Shown in pieces: positions 43,113-51,859 of a stretch of DNA of 64,000 bases. Each line of letters begins with the position of its first letter. Positions within the stretch are counted from its first letter, which is position 1. A program made the translations under genes and the position numbers. The notes beneath the pieces were generated by a model. It made no database searches. It worked only from the letters and a program-made list of their open reading frames with translations, and was not told the DNA's origin. This DNA is from Leptospira meyeri (GTDB lineage: Bacteria; Spirochaetota; Leptospiria; Leptospirales; Leptospiraceae), in NCBI RefSeq assembly GCF_004368965.1, contig NZ_SORO01000001.1:1139501-1203500 (forward strand). The letters are read 5' to 3'.

Positions 43113-44144
43113 TTATTCGCAACTAGCAGTCATCGCTCTACTTGCAGTAAAACCAGAGACAGCGACAAATTTATTATCTGCATAAACAATTGATTTCCAA
43201 CCCACAGCTTCTGGTGAGACTTGACCTTTCCAATTGATCCCATCTGGGGAACTCATGATTCGATTGGTTCCATCTGTTAAAGACAAAGCGACATAGATGC
43301 CTTTTGCATATGTAATCCCTCGCCAATCGTTAGCCTCTGGAGGAGTACGGGCCGTCCAGGTGATTCCGTCCGGAGAGGTCATTACTCGATTGCTATTCGT
43401 ACTTCCAAAACCAGCAACGGCTACATACAAACCATTTCCATAAGTAACGCCCAGCCATGCATTTGCTTCTGCGGCAGCTTGTGCCGTCCAAGTGATTCCA
43501 TCGGAAGATGTCATTACCCGATTGTTTCCACTACTAGCTACAGCCACAAATTGACCTTTTCCGTACGTTACTGCATTCCATTGGTTTGTTTCCGAAGCAG
43601 TCCTGCTAGTCCAAGTGATTCCGTCGGGGGATGTCATTACATGACCAGTAAAAGCCACTGCTACATAGATACCGTTTCCATAAGCTACCGATTGGTAGGA
43701 CGGATTTGTTCCCACATGTGCCCGTGGTGTCCATGTAATTCCGTCAGTTGAGGTCACCACTCGATCGGTTCCGTTGGCAGAAACGCCAACAAACAGCCCA
43801 TTGCCAAAAGTGATACCTTGAAACGCATTTGCCTGAGTAAAAGAACGCGCTGTCCATGTGATTCCGTCAGGGGATGTCATTGCCGCACCAGCAGTGGAAA
43901 TTGCAGCAAAAAGTCCATTGCCGTATGTTACTGATGTCCACATATTTGTATTCGGCGATGTTCTGATCGTCCAATTGAGGGTTTTATTTTGGCAACTTAA
44001 ATCCTCACTGGAACCATTGGCCGAAGCCAAACCCCCTAACAAAACCAAAGCCAAGGAATCATTGTTATCCGATTTCGGAGTACAACCAATTGCGGAATAA
44101 ATAAGCAAAGTTGATAAAAGAACAGGGCGGAGGATTTTTCTCAT
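43113..44144 (-). CDS. lipoprotein with seven propeller-like repeats
   Basis: A 343-residue lipoprotein (signal MRKILRPVLLSTLLIYSAIG then C). From residue 50 to the end it has seven repeats of about 38-42 residues. Consensus elements are GVTYGNGLYVAVA, then NRVMTSPDGITWTAR and EANxW. Such repeats fold as a beta-propeller, and seven copies would close one ring. The protein resembles the many surface propeller lipoproteins of environmental bacteria. No function is known. The DNA also repeats (GTGATTCCGTC on the plus strand). A large inverted repeat lies 73 bases upstream of the start. Confidence 0.8.
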   Translation of the reverse strand: MRKILRPVLLSTLLIYSAIGCTPKSDNNDSLALVLLGGLASANGSSEDLSCQNKTLNWTIRTSPNTNMWTSVTYGNGLFAAISTAGAAMTSPDGITWTARSFTQANAFQGITFGNGLFVGVSANGTDRVVTSTDGITWTPRAHVGTNPSYQSVAYGNGIYVAVAFTGHVMTSPDGITWTSRTASETNQWNAVTYGKGQFVAVASSGNNRVMTSSDGITWTAQAAAEANAWLGVTYGNGLYVAVAGFGSTNSNRVMTSPDGITWTARTPPEANDWRGITYAKGIYVALSLTDGTNRIMSSPDGINWKGQVSPEAVGWKSIVYADNKFVAVSGFTASRAMTASCE

Positions 44145-44216
44145 TTTAGAACACCAATATAAAATTTAACGTTCACTATTTGAATATTCTAATGACCTGT
44201 CAAACCTCAATTCCTG

Positions 44217-44268
44217 CATTTAACATAAATTAGAGAGAAATGAGGGAAAAACTTTCCTATGTTAAATG
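44217..44268 (-). promoter_or_regulatory. 11-bp inverted repeat upstream of the propeller lipoprotein
   Basis: CATTTAACATA (44217-44227) and TATGTTAAATG (44258-44268) are perfect inverted copies 30 bases apart; GGAAA/TTTCC lies inside. It is in a 245-base gap, upstream of the propeller gene (start 44144). It could be a regulator site or a stem-loop. The gap holds no other gene that I can support. Confidence 0.4.
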
Positions 44269-44343
44269 AACTATTTTTGGATGTTTTGTCTAGGATTTTG
44301 CTACAAATGGATGAGAATGATCCCATCATCGTGTCTATCCACC

Positions 44344-44370
44344 GACAAACTGGCGAAAGCGAAGTTTGTC
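44344..44370 (-). terminator. hairpin downstream of the MBL-fold gene
   Basis: GACAAACT (44344-44351) pairs with AGTTTGTC (44363-44370); the loop GGCGAAAGCGA is GC-rich. It lies 20 bases after the stop of the MBL-fold gene on the minus strand. No T-tract is visible, so it may instead be a short repeat element like the one at 41581. Confidence 0.35.
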
Positions 44371-44389
44371 AGATGGCATTAAATTAGAA

Positions 44390-45502
44390 TCATTCCGATT
44401 GGATGAATTTTTTCCACCAACGTTCCATTAGGTTGGGTTCTCGAATTTTAACAATTTGTCCAAATTTTGGTGTGAGAAGATCAATGTGATAAACCTCAGC
44501 TTGTTTCTCCAAAGACTCTGCTGGTTCGTACCAACTATGGAGTGATAAGTTGAACATCCCCCAGTGAACTGGCACAAGCCTTTTGCCTTTTAAATCCAAA
44601 TGTGCTTTTGCTGTTTGTTCTGGCAAAACATGTACGGCTTCCCACATCGGATTGTATTGTCCATTTTCGATAAAGGTAAGATCGAATGGCCCAAATTTAT
44701 CTCCAATGTCTTTGAAATGTACATCATATCCAGAGTCACCGCTAAAATAGAATCTTTCTTTTTCACCAATCACAGTCCATGAAGACCATAAAGTTTTATT
44801 CCCATTCATTCCTCGTCTTCCCGAAAAATGTTGGGCTGGTGTACAAACAATTTTTATTTTTCCAAGATCAAAACTCTGCCACCAATCAAGTTCCGTTAGT
44901 CGATCGTCCGAAACACCCCATTCTTTTATATGAGAAGTAACTCCCAGTGGTGTGATGAATTTAGTTTTTGTTGATTTAAAAAATTCTATGGTAGGCATAT
45001 CCAAATGATCATAATGATCATGAGAGATAATGATATAATCAATGGGAGGCAGTTCTTCTAACTTAACCACTGCATCTTGAAATCGTTTCACCATAAAACT
45101 AAAAGGAGCAGCGGACTCGGAAAACACGGGATCAAAAAACAAAAGTTTTCCTTCTATATTCACAAGAAAGGTAGAATGCCCAAACCAAATAAATTTTATA
45201 TTTTCGTCCGGTTTTAAAAATTCAGAGAAGTCTGGTTTTTCTTCGGGTAATTTTACATCTGGTTTTTGGTGTTTGTCTCCACCGAAGACAAATTTAAAGA
45301 AAAGCGAAAAGAAATTTTGTTTCTCTCGCATTTTCTCTAAAACATCAGGCCTGCGATTTACAAATTGTTCACGAGTGTGGTCATAATGTGTGGATGTTTT
45401 TATTTTTTCAAGATGGGAACCCTCCGGATCTTTTCCGAAGGCTTTGCATTGCGTAAGGGAAAGGACAAAGAATAAAAATAGATAAAATGATAAATATCGC
45501 AA
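44390..45502 (-). CDS. MBL-fold hydrolase lipoprotein (NAPE-PLD/UlaG-like)
   Basis: A 370-residue protein of the metallo-beta-lactamase superfamily. I choose TTG 45502, which follows GGAGAG and gives a clean lipoprotein signal (MRYLSFYLFLFFVLSLTQ then C). FIWFGHSTFLVNIEGKLLFF, the metal motif SHDHYDHLD, FYFSGDSGYDVHF and VPVHWGMFNLSLHSW are as in N-acylphosphatidylethanolamine phospholipase D-like proteins. It may cleave a phospholipid or a lactone at the cell envelope. The region upstream (45503-45698) separates it from the divergent RND operon. Confidence 0.88.
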   Translation of the reverse strand: MRYLSFYLFLFFVLSLTQCKAFGKDPEGSHLEKIKTSTHYDHTREQFVNRRPDVLEKMREKQNFFSLFFKFVFGGDKHQKPDVKLPEEKPDFSEFLKPDENIKFIWFGHSTFLVNIEGKLLFFDPVFSESAAPFSFMVKRFQDAVVKLEELPPIDYIIISHDHYDHLDMPTIEFFKSTKTKFITPLGVTSHIKEWGVSDDRLTELDWWQSFDLGKIKIVCTPAQHFSGRRGMNGNKTLWSSWTVIGEKERFYFSGDSGYDVHFKDIGDKFGPFDLTFIENGQYNPMWEAVHVLPEQTAKAHLDLKGKRLVPVHWGMFNLSLHSWYEPAESLEKQAEVYHIDLLTPKFGQIVKIREPNLMERWWKKFIQSE

Positions 45503-45544
45503 GTAACTCTCTCCAATAAATGAATCTGAGTTTAGACTCAATGA

Positions 45545-45679
45545 ATGGAAAAAAAAGTAACTTTGGTGACCTTCATTTTTCGAGTACTTTTAATTTTTCT
45601 TTGGCTTTGTTATACCAAAAGCCGGTTTTTAGATTTAAGAAAACCTTTTTCCGGTTGCTTTCACTTACTTACCGAATAG
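45545..45679 (+). CDS. candidate small membrane peptide before the RND operon
   Basis: A 44-codon frame MEKKVTLVTFIFRVLLIFLW and on, with one hydrophobic stretch and a basic C-terminal part, ends TAG 19 bases before the RND adaptor start. A second frame over the same bases is also open for 47 codons, and no Shine-Dalgarno is evident. So this may be chance. Confidence 0.22.
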   Translation: MEKKVTLVTFIFRVLLIFLWLCYTKSRFLDLRKPFSGCFHLLTE

Positions 45680-45698
45680 AGTAAGAAAAGGTCTCGGT

Positions 45699-46652
45699 AT
45701 GCCTCAGTTTCTTGCTCTTTTATTTTTGTTCCTTTTTTCCCTTTTCTGCCACTCTAAACCCGAAGAGAATCGTCCTCGCATCGCAAGTTTCCACGTAATT
45801 CAAGATGGAGAGATCATCAAAAAATCAGAAGGTGACCTCCCTTCCACAATTTCTCTATCCAGTGCCGAATACCGTAATCTCGGTGCAGGACTTTCCATTC
45901 CTGTACGCATTGCCGTAGTCTGTGTCTTATCCAAAGAAGCTAGTTACTCCTATCACTTTGAAACAGAAGAACAGTCCATCATCTATTCTGAATATTTAAA
46001 AAGCAAAGCCGCACTTTATGGAGCCAAAAAGTCTTATTCTCGTTTGAAATATCTAGTAGAAAACCAAGCAGCTGCTGGCAAAGAACTAAATGATGCCAAT
46101 GTTCAATTACAACAAATGAGTGCGTCGATGGAAGAAAATTTAAATCGACTCCGCATGCAAGGGATACCGATTGATAAATTAACAAAACTCAAACCAGGGA
46201 ATATTTTAATCGTAGGAGACATCCCGGAAACAAAACTAAACCGAGTTAAAATCCAATCCAGATTGTATATTAAGTTTTCTGCCTTCCCCGGTGAACGATT
46301 TGAAACACGAATAGATTCCATTTCCGATGTGATTGATCCTGTAAGCCGAACAGTCAAAGTTTTAATCGTTACAAAAAATACCGGCAACCAATTCAAACCT
46401 GGAATGTTTGGTACAGGACAAGTTGAATTAGAAAATATCGAAGCACTCTCAGTACCTAATGAATCGATCATTTTGATTGGTGATACTAGTTATATTTTCA
46501 AACAGGTAGATTCCAGTAGCTTTCAGAGAATCCAAGTCGAAACGGGAATCGAAACGGAAGAATATACACAAATTTTATCGGGACTAAAAATTAACGATCG
46601 AGTTGTATCACATGGATCAACATTATTAAAAGGACTTAGTTTCGGTTACTAA
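45699..46652 (+). CDS. RND efflux periplasmic adaptor, lipoprotein
   Basis: A 317-residue membrane-fusion protein with a lipoprotein signal (MPQFLALLFLFLFSLFC). The barrel and hairpin regions are recognisable: a short coiled hairpin (YSRLKYLVENQAAAGKELND), RLYIKFSAFPGERFETRID and VSRTVKVLIVTKNTGNQFKP (beta-barrel), VPNESIILIGDTSYIF (membrane-proximal). It is shorter than typical CusB/CzcB proteins and lacks an obvious metal-binding N-terminal extension. It links the RND pump to the TolC-like channel. It is coupled to the pump gene by TAATG. Confidence 0.88.
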   Translation: MPQFLALLFLFLFSLFCHSKPEENRPRIASFHVIQDGEIIKKSEGDLPSTISLSSAEYRNLGAGLSIPVRIAVVCVLSKEASYSYHFETEEQSIIYSEYLKSKAALYGAKKSYSRLKYLVENQAAAGKELNDANVQLQQMSASMEENLNRLRMQGIPIDKLTKLKPGNILIVGDIPETKLNRVKIQSRLYIKFSAFPGERFETRIDSISDVIDPVSRTVKVLIVTKNTGNQFKPGMFGTGQVELENIEALSVPNESIILIGDTSYIFKQVDSSSFQRIQVETGIETEEYTQILSGLKINDRVVSHGSTLLKGLSFGY

Positions 46653-49600
46653 TGAGTTTTATTCGTTTTTCACTTAAAAATTCACCAATCGTATTATTTT
46701 GTTTTTTAATGATATCTGCTTTTGGAGTTTATTCTGTAACACATTTAAAAATCGATGCTTATCCAGATGTTTCGGATACCGAAGTCATTGTGATTACAAA
46801 GTTTGATGGTCGCGCCTCCTCTGAAGTTGAAAAATTGGTATCCATTCCCTTAGAACGCGCGTTAACCGGGATTCCAGGCCTAACAACAACTAGGTCACAA
46901 AGTATTTTTGGATTGTCTGTGATCCGTTTGACTTTCAAAGATCACACTGATGAGTATTTTGCAAGAAACCAGGTCAACGAAAGATTAAAATCCATTCAAT
47001 TACCCGAAGGAACGGAAGTTCCTGAACTTGGACCTTTAACTTCTCCTGTCGGGGAAATTCTCCGGTATGCTGTGGAAGGAGACGGAATGCCCACGATGGA
47101 ACTTCGAAGCATTCAAGATTGGGAGTTAGCACCTAGGCTCCAACAGATCCAAGGTGTAGCTGATGTCATCACCTTCGGGGGAGATATCAAAGAATACCAA
47201 ATCGAAATCAATCCAATCAATCAGGATAAATACAATGTTTTCCTAAGAGACTTGGTGTTAGCAATTGAAGAAAACAATGCCAATACCGGAGGTAACATTT
47301 TTAAACATGGTAACCAAGCGATCCCGGTTAGAGCATTAGGTGCAATAGAAAACGAAAAAGATATTGAGAACATAATTGTTACAGAAAAAAAAGACATTCC
47401 AATTTATGTAAAAGACATCGGGAAAGTAAGAGTCATACCGCATCCTCCTAAAGGAATTTTAGGGTATCGCTTAAAATCAGGAAAAGAAATCAATTCAGGT
47501 GTACAAGGCATCATCATGATGCGGAAAGGGGAAAATCCAACAGAGGTATTACGATTAGTAAAAGACAGAATTAAAAATCTGGAAGGTTTTTTAAAAAATA
47601 AAGGTATACGCCTTCGCATCTTATATGATCGAGAAGAACTCGTATCCAATACTCTAAAAACAGTAGTTCGAACCATGATGGAAGGAATCACAATCGTCAT
47701 GATTGTTTTGATTTTTCTTCTCGGAAATTATCGAGTGGCACTAGCGGTTGCAGTCACCATTCCATTTTCTTTATTATTCTCATTTTGTTTGATGCATTTG
47801 ATCGAAATTCCTGCCAATCTCCTCTCCTTAGGTGCCATTGACTTTGGAATCATTGTAGATAGTTCAATTGTAATCATAGAAGGAATTATTACAACAATTG
47901 CCATTTCCTCGTTATCAAAAAAGAAATTATCCCTAGACGAAATGATCCTTCGTTCTTCAGACCATACAGAAAAAGAAGTTTTTTATTCTATCGCAGTCAT
48001 CCTTTGTGCTTATCTTCCAATTTTTCTTTTTGAACGAGTGGAAGGAAAATTATTCAAACCAATGGCTTTTGGATTGGCATTCACACTCATTGGTGCTTTG
48101 TTATTTTCTCTTACGGTATTACCAGTTATTTTCTCTCGTTTTTTTAACGAAGAACATCGTCGCCAAACAAAAGAATTATTTATCCTTACGCAAGCAAGGG
48201 CTTACTTCCTTCAGTTTCTTCATTTTTTTCTAAACCATTCAAAAAAGATAAGTCTTCGTATCTATCTCGTTGTCGCCACACTTCTGTTTTTAGTTTTCAT
48301 AGGACTTGGAACAGAGTTTTTACCGGAACTAGATGAAGGTGCGATCAATTTCCGATGTAAACTACCAACCGGAATTCATTTAGATAGAACTGCAAACGTA
48401 GCCAACTTATTGAGAGAAACAGTAGGAGAATTTCCTGAAGCAAAGGTAATCATTACCCAATCAGGAAGGAACGATGATGGAACCGATCCATTTGGTCCCA
48501 ATCGAATTGAAGGTTTGATCACCCTGGAAGATTATTCTAAATGGAAAACCGTTGGTTCAAAATCCGAAATGATTGAACGAATCAAAGAGAAATTTGAACG
48601 AATTGTTCCCGGTGCTAAGTTTAGTTTTTCGCAACCCATTCTTGACAATGTTGCGGAAGCAGTGACAGGATCTGCAGCAGACCTATCCATTCAACTTTCG
48701 GGTAGGGATGTTTCTGTCCTTTGGCAAAAAGCAACGGAAATTGAGTCTGCATTGGAAAAGGTTCAAGGTGTCTCTGCCATAGGAATCGAACAAGAAGGTC
48801 CAAATACAGAACTGGTGATTTCAATTGATAGAGAAGCGGCAGCAAGGGCCGGAATCAATTTTTCTGACATCCAAGATATAACAGAAATTGCCGTTGGTGG
48901 CAAAGAGATTAGCAAACTTTACTTAGATAATCACATTTATAATATTACAGTTCGATATCCAGAAGAGTATAGAACGTCTGTTAATTCAATCGGGAATATT
49001 AATATCAAAAGTAAATATGAAAGTAAATATCCATTATCTTCAGTAGCCAAATTAGAACTAAAGGAAATGCCTGCAAAAATTGCCAGGAAAAATGGGAATC
49101 GGATGGTATCGGTTTGGATCAACATCGAAGGAAGAGACCAAGGTGGATTTGTGAATGAGGCAAAAAAAATCGTTACAAATCAAATCAAACTACCAGCCGA
49201 TGTTGAGATAGAGTGGGGAGGACAATTCGAAAACCTAACAAGAGCAAGTAAACGTTTGATGGTTGCAGTCCCACTTACATTTGCAATTATTTTGTTTATA
49301 TTATACCTAATGTTTCATAACATTTCTGATAGTCTTTTGGTTATGTCGAGTATACCTGTTGCAGCTCTGGGAGGACTCTCTTTTCTTTTGATGAGAGGAA
49401 TGCACTTTAACGTGTCTTCAGGTGTGGGACTCATATCTCTTTTCGGGATCTCCATTATGGGTGGCGTACTCTTTGTCTCTAATTTTAACCACGAAAAAGA
49501 AAATTTACCAATCAAAACAGAAGAAGATCTTAAAAAACTAATTTCCCATGTTTCAGAAGTTCAATTTCGTCCGAGATTTTTAACACTCACGACCGCAATC

Positions 49601-49771
49601 ATTGGCCTACTTCCCGCCATGTTAACTAATGAAATTGGCTCCGACATTCAAAGGCCAATGGCAACTGTGATTGTGGGTGGTTTGTTATTTACTCTCATCA
49701 TAGGAAATTTTACCATTCCCCTACTCTGTTATTTAAGCGAACAAAGAAAATTACGTCATGCGCAAATCTAA
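46652..49771 (+). CDS. RND-family efflux pump, heavy-metal (CusA/CzcA) type
   Basis: A 1039-residue inner-membrane pump, normal length for the family, with twelve membrane helices. The fourth helix carries LGAIDFGIIVDSSIVIIEG, the DFGxxxD proton-relay pattern of the heavy-metal (HME) subgroup. MISAFGVYSVTHLKIDAYPD at the start is also typical of CzcA/CusA. It probably expels a divalent or monovalent metal cation, but D-SS-I in place of D-GA-V leaves the ion open. It is the centre of a three-gene operon, adaptor-pump-channel. Confidence 0.94.
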   Translation: MSFIRFSLKNSPIVLFCFLMISAFGVYSVTHLKIDAYPDVSDTEVIVITKFDGRASSEVEKLVSIPLERALTGIPGLTTTRSQSIFGLSVIRLTFKDHTDEYFARNQVNERLKSIQLPEGTEVPELGPLTSPVGEILRYAVEGDGMPTMELRSIQDWELAPRLQQIQGVADVITFGGDIKEYQIEINPINQDKYNVFLRDLVLAIEENNANTGGNIFKHGNQAIPVRALGAIENEKDIENIIVTEKKDIPIYVKDIGKVRVIPHPPKGILGYRLKSGKEINSGVQGIIMMRKGENPTEVLRLVKDRIKNLEGFLKNKGIRLRILYDREELVSNTLKTVVRTMMEGITIVMIVLIFLLGNYRVALAVAVTIPFSLLFSFCLMHLIEIPANLLSLGAIDFGIIVDSSIVIIEGIITTIAISSLSKKKLSLDEMILRSSDHTEKEVFYSIAVILCAYLPIFLFERVEGKLFKPMAFGLAFTLIGALLFSLTVLPVIFSRFFNEEHRRQTKELFILTQARAYFLQFLHFFLNHSKKISLRIYLVVATLLFLVFIGLGTEFLPELDEGAINFRCKLPTGIHLDRTANVANLLRETVGEFPEAKVIITQSGRNDDGTDPFGPNRIEGLITLEDYSKWKTVGSKSEMIERIKEKFERIVPGAKFSFSQPILDNVAEAVTGSAADLSIQLSGRDVSVLWQKATEIESALEKVQGVSAIGIEQEGPNTELVISIDREAAARAGINFSDIQDITEIAVGGKEISKLYLDNHIYNITVRYPEEYRTSVNSIGNINIKSKYESKYPLSSVAKLELKEMPAKIARKNGNRMVSVWINIEGRDQGGFVNEAKKIVTNQIKLPADVEIEWGGQFENLTRASKRLMVAVPLTFAIILFILYLMFHNISDSLLVMSSIPVAALGGLSFLLMRGMHFNVSSGVGLISLFGISIMGGVLFVSNFNHEKENLPIKTEEDLKKLISHVSEVQFRPRFLTLTTAIIGLLPAMLTNEIGSDIQRPMATVIVGGLLFTLIIGNFTIPLLCYLSEQRKLRHAQI

Positions 49772-51044
49772 TTGTAATTTAGAACATTCAATTGTTTGTT
49801 TTTTGCTAACTTTTTGTTTTGTTTGTTTACCTATTCTTGCAAAGGAAAAACAGAAAAAAGAATTTACCTTCGATGAAGCCATCCGTTTCGCACTTCAAAA
49901 CAACAAACAAGTGGCGATAGCAAAATACGAAATTGAATTTAGTAAAGCAGATAAAATCACTGCTGGTCTTCGCCCTAATCCTTTTTTAAATATTGTTGCT
50001 GATGTTTTACCCTACAACCCAACCTCCAAAGAATTTGACCCCAATCGAAATCAATATGGTGTCAGCTTTGGCTTTATTTATGAGACAGAAAACAAACGAG
50101 AAGAAAGGATCAATGTCGCAAACAAACGACTAAAAATGGAGGAACTCATTTTCCTTGAATCACTTCGCAAAATATCATTGGGTACGGGGAATTTATTTAT
50201 TGCAACGCTTGCTGCTAGAGAAAGATATTTATTAGCCGAAGAAAACTATAAGAATCTTGTCAATATTGTAGAAATTAATAAAATTCGATTCAAAAAAGAA
50301 GATATATCAAAATTAGAATTATTAAGATCGGAAGTAGCCCAAGACCAATATGCAGTAGCAAAAGTTTCTGCCCAAGTTGATTATTTAAAACTAAAAAATG
50401 AACTCATTGTTGTTTTAGGTTTAAATCCAAGTGATATGGATATCATCCTTTCAGGTAATTTAGATTCTTTAAAAAAATTTCCACAAATTGATCCTGATCG
50501 ATTATTAAAACTAGCTACGGAAGGACGTCCCGACTATTTAGCTCTGGCAAATGCTGAAGACGTAGCTTTGGCAAATTTTAAACTACAAAAAGCAAATGCA
50601 GTTCCCAATGTCAGTATTCTATTTGATTCACTTGTCCAACAAAATCAATTTATGTATGGTATGTCCGCTAATTTAGAATTACCTGTTTTTTCCAGAAACC
50701 AAGGCGAAATTGCCAAAAGCCAATCAGCCAGAAAACAGGCAGCGCTGTTTCGCGAAGAACTGTATCTGAACTTAGCCAAAGAAATGGCGATTACCGAAGA
50801 GGAATTAAAAGTTAGGTTTGATGCTCTTGAACAAATGCGCCAAATTTCTTTACTCAAGTCACAACAAGCGGTCAAAATTGTTGAGTTAGCTTATAAAGGT
50901 GGTGGATCCACCTTACTTGAGTTTTTAGACACGACAAGGTCCTATAACGAAACAAGATTAAAATACATTGATGCTTTAGTAGAATATGAAAGGGCTTTAT
51001 TAAATTTGAAATACATTGCCGGTTTTGATTACGAACCGAATTAA
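49758..51044 (+). CDS. TolC-family outer-membrane channel
   Basis: A 428-residue outer-membrane efflux protein. The signal sequence (IVCFLLTFCFVCLPILA) is followed by FTFDEAIRFALQNNKQVAIA, GLRPNPFLNIVADVLPYNP and the second repeat VKIVELAYKGGGSTLLEFLD, with long helical coiled-coil segments as in CzcC/TolC. It forms the exit duct for the RND pump just upstream, which it overlaps by 14 bases. Confidence 0.92.
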   Translation: MRKSNCNLEHSIVCFLLTFCFVCLPILAKEKQKKEFTFDEAIRFALQNNKQVAIAKYEIEFSKADKITAGLRPNPFLNIVADVLPYNPTSKEFDPNRNQYGVSFGFIYETENKREERINVANKRLKMEELIFLESLRKISLGTGNLFIATLAARERYLLAEENYKNLVNIVEINKIRFKKEDISKLELLRSEVAQDQYAVAKVSAQVDYLKLKNELIVVLGLNPSDMDIILSGNLDSLKKFPQIDPDRLLKLATEGRPDYLALANAEDVALANFKLQKANAVPNVSILFDSLVQQNQFMYGMSANLELPVFSRNQGEIAKSQSARKQAALFREELYLNLAKEMAITEEELKVRFDALEQMRQISLLKSQQAVKIVELAYKGGGSTLLEFLDTTRSYNETRLKYIDALVEYERALLNLKYIAGFDYEPN

Positions 51045-51127
51045 CAAACCACTAAAATTTAGTTGCCATCTGTTCAACTCCTATACCATAATGGGCAATC
51101 AAAAAAACTTGAACACCAGGAACGAAA

Positions 51128-51811
51128 ATGAAAATTCAAATTTCCATCATATCTTTCATCCTCACCTCAACTTTTTCTCAAATCTTACCTTGCGAACCTT
51201 TTGAACCCGTTTTTCTAAAACCAACAGATGCGTCGAGAGAAGATAAGGATTTTTTTTCTTTTAAACAAAAGTTAGAAAAAGCAATCCAAGACAAAGATAT
51301 AAAGTTTGTAGAATCTATTGTCGATCCACAGATATCTTTTGATTTCTCCGAAGATGGAATGGGAAAAACAAAATTTTTAAAGTATTGGAATTTGGATAAA
51401 AATCCAAAAAAATCTGATTTTTGGAATGTTTTTTCGAAAACCATCAATCTTGGTTTTGCCTATAAAGACAATATTTGGTCAGCTCCATTTTTATTTACCC
51501 AAACTCCGGAATCGGTTGATTCTTATAGTTTCTCACTCATCACAGGAAACACAGTCAATATTCGGAACAAACCATCAAAAAAAGGTGCAGTCCTAACGCA
51601 GCTTAGCTGGGAGTTTGTTAAAAATGAATATGATGAAACACTAAAGCCAGACCCCAGCGAACCATGTAATTGGAATAAAGTTTGTATTTCCGACGGACAG
51701 ATTGGGTATGTTTGTGAACAATACTTAAGAAGCCCTATGGACCACCGAGTTGGTTTTTCAAAAAAAAATAAAAATTGGAAGATGATTTTTTTTGTTCAAG
51801 GTGGAGACTAA
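51128..51811 (+). CDS. SH3-domain secreted protein
   Basis: A 227-residue exported protein (signal MKIQISIISFILTSTFSQIL). The N-terminal 130 residues contain no known domain. The C-terminal part ITGNTVNIRNKPSKKGAVL and ISDGQIGYVCEQYLRSP is a bacterial SH3 (SH3b) domain, which often binds cell wall. Four cysteines are spread through the protein. It is on the same strand after the TolC gene, 83 bases away, and ends in a strong two-way terminator. Confidence 0.75.
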   Translation: MKIQISIISFILTSTFSQILPCEPFEPVFLKPTDASREDKDFFSFKQKLEKAIQDKDIKFVESIVDPQISFDFSEDGMGKTKFLKYWNLDKNPKKSDFWNVFSKTINLGFAYKDNIWSAPFLFTQTPESVDSYSFSLITGNTVNIRNKPSKKGAVLTQLSWEFVKNEYDETLKPDPSEPCNWNKVCISDGQIGYVCEQYLRSPMDHRVGFSKKNKNWKMIFFVQGGD

Positions 51812-51819
51812 AAACTTCT

Positions 51820-51850
51820 ATCCACTTCCTCTCTTTCAAAGGAAGTGGAT
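51820..51850. terminator. bidirectional terminator
   Basis: ATCCACTTCCT (51820-51830) and AGGAAGTGGAT (51840-51850) make an 11-bp perfect stem with a nine-base loop. On the minus strand the hairpin is followed by AGAAGTTTTTAG, a T-tract that fits termination of the TPR-HExxH gene. On the plus strand the following bases are moderately T-rich. It serves both converging genes. Confidence 0.8.
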
Positions 51851-51859
51851 GTTCTCAAT

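Noticed and set aside
43340..43900. Regularly spaced DNA repeats resembling a CRISPR array
   Set aside because: The repeats are about 120 bases apart, imperfect, and encode the propeller blades of one open lipoprotein gene; the unit is in frame throughout.
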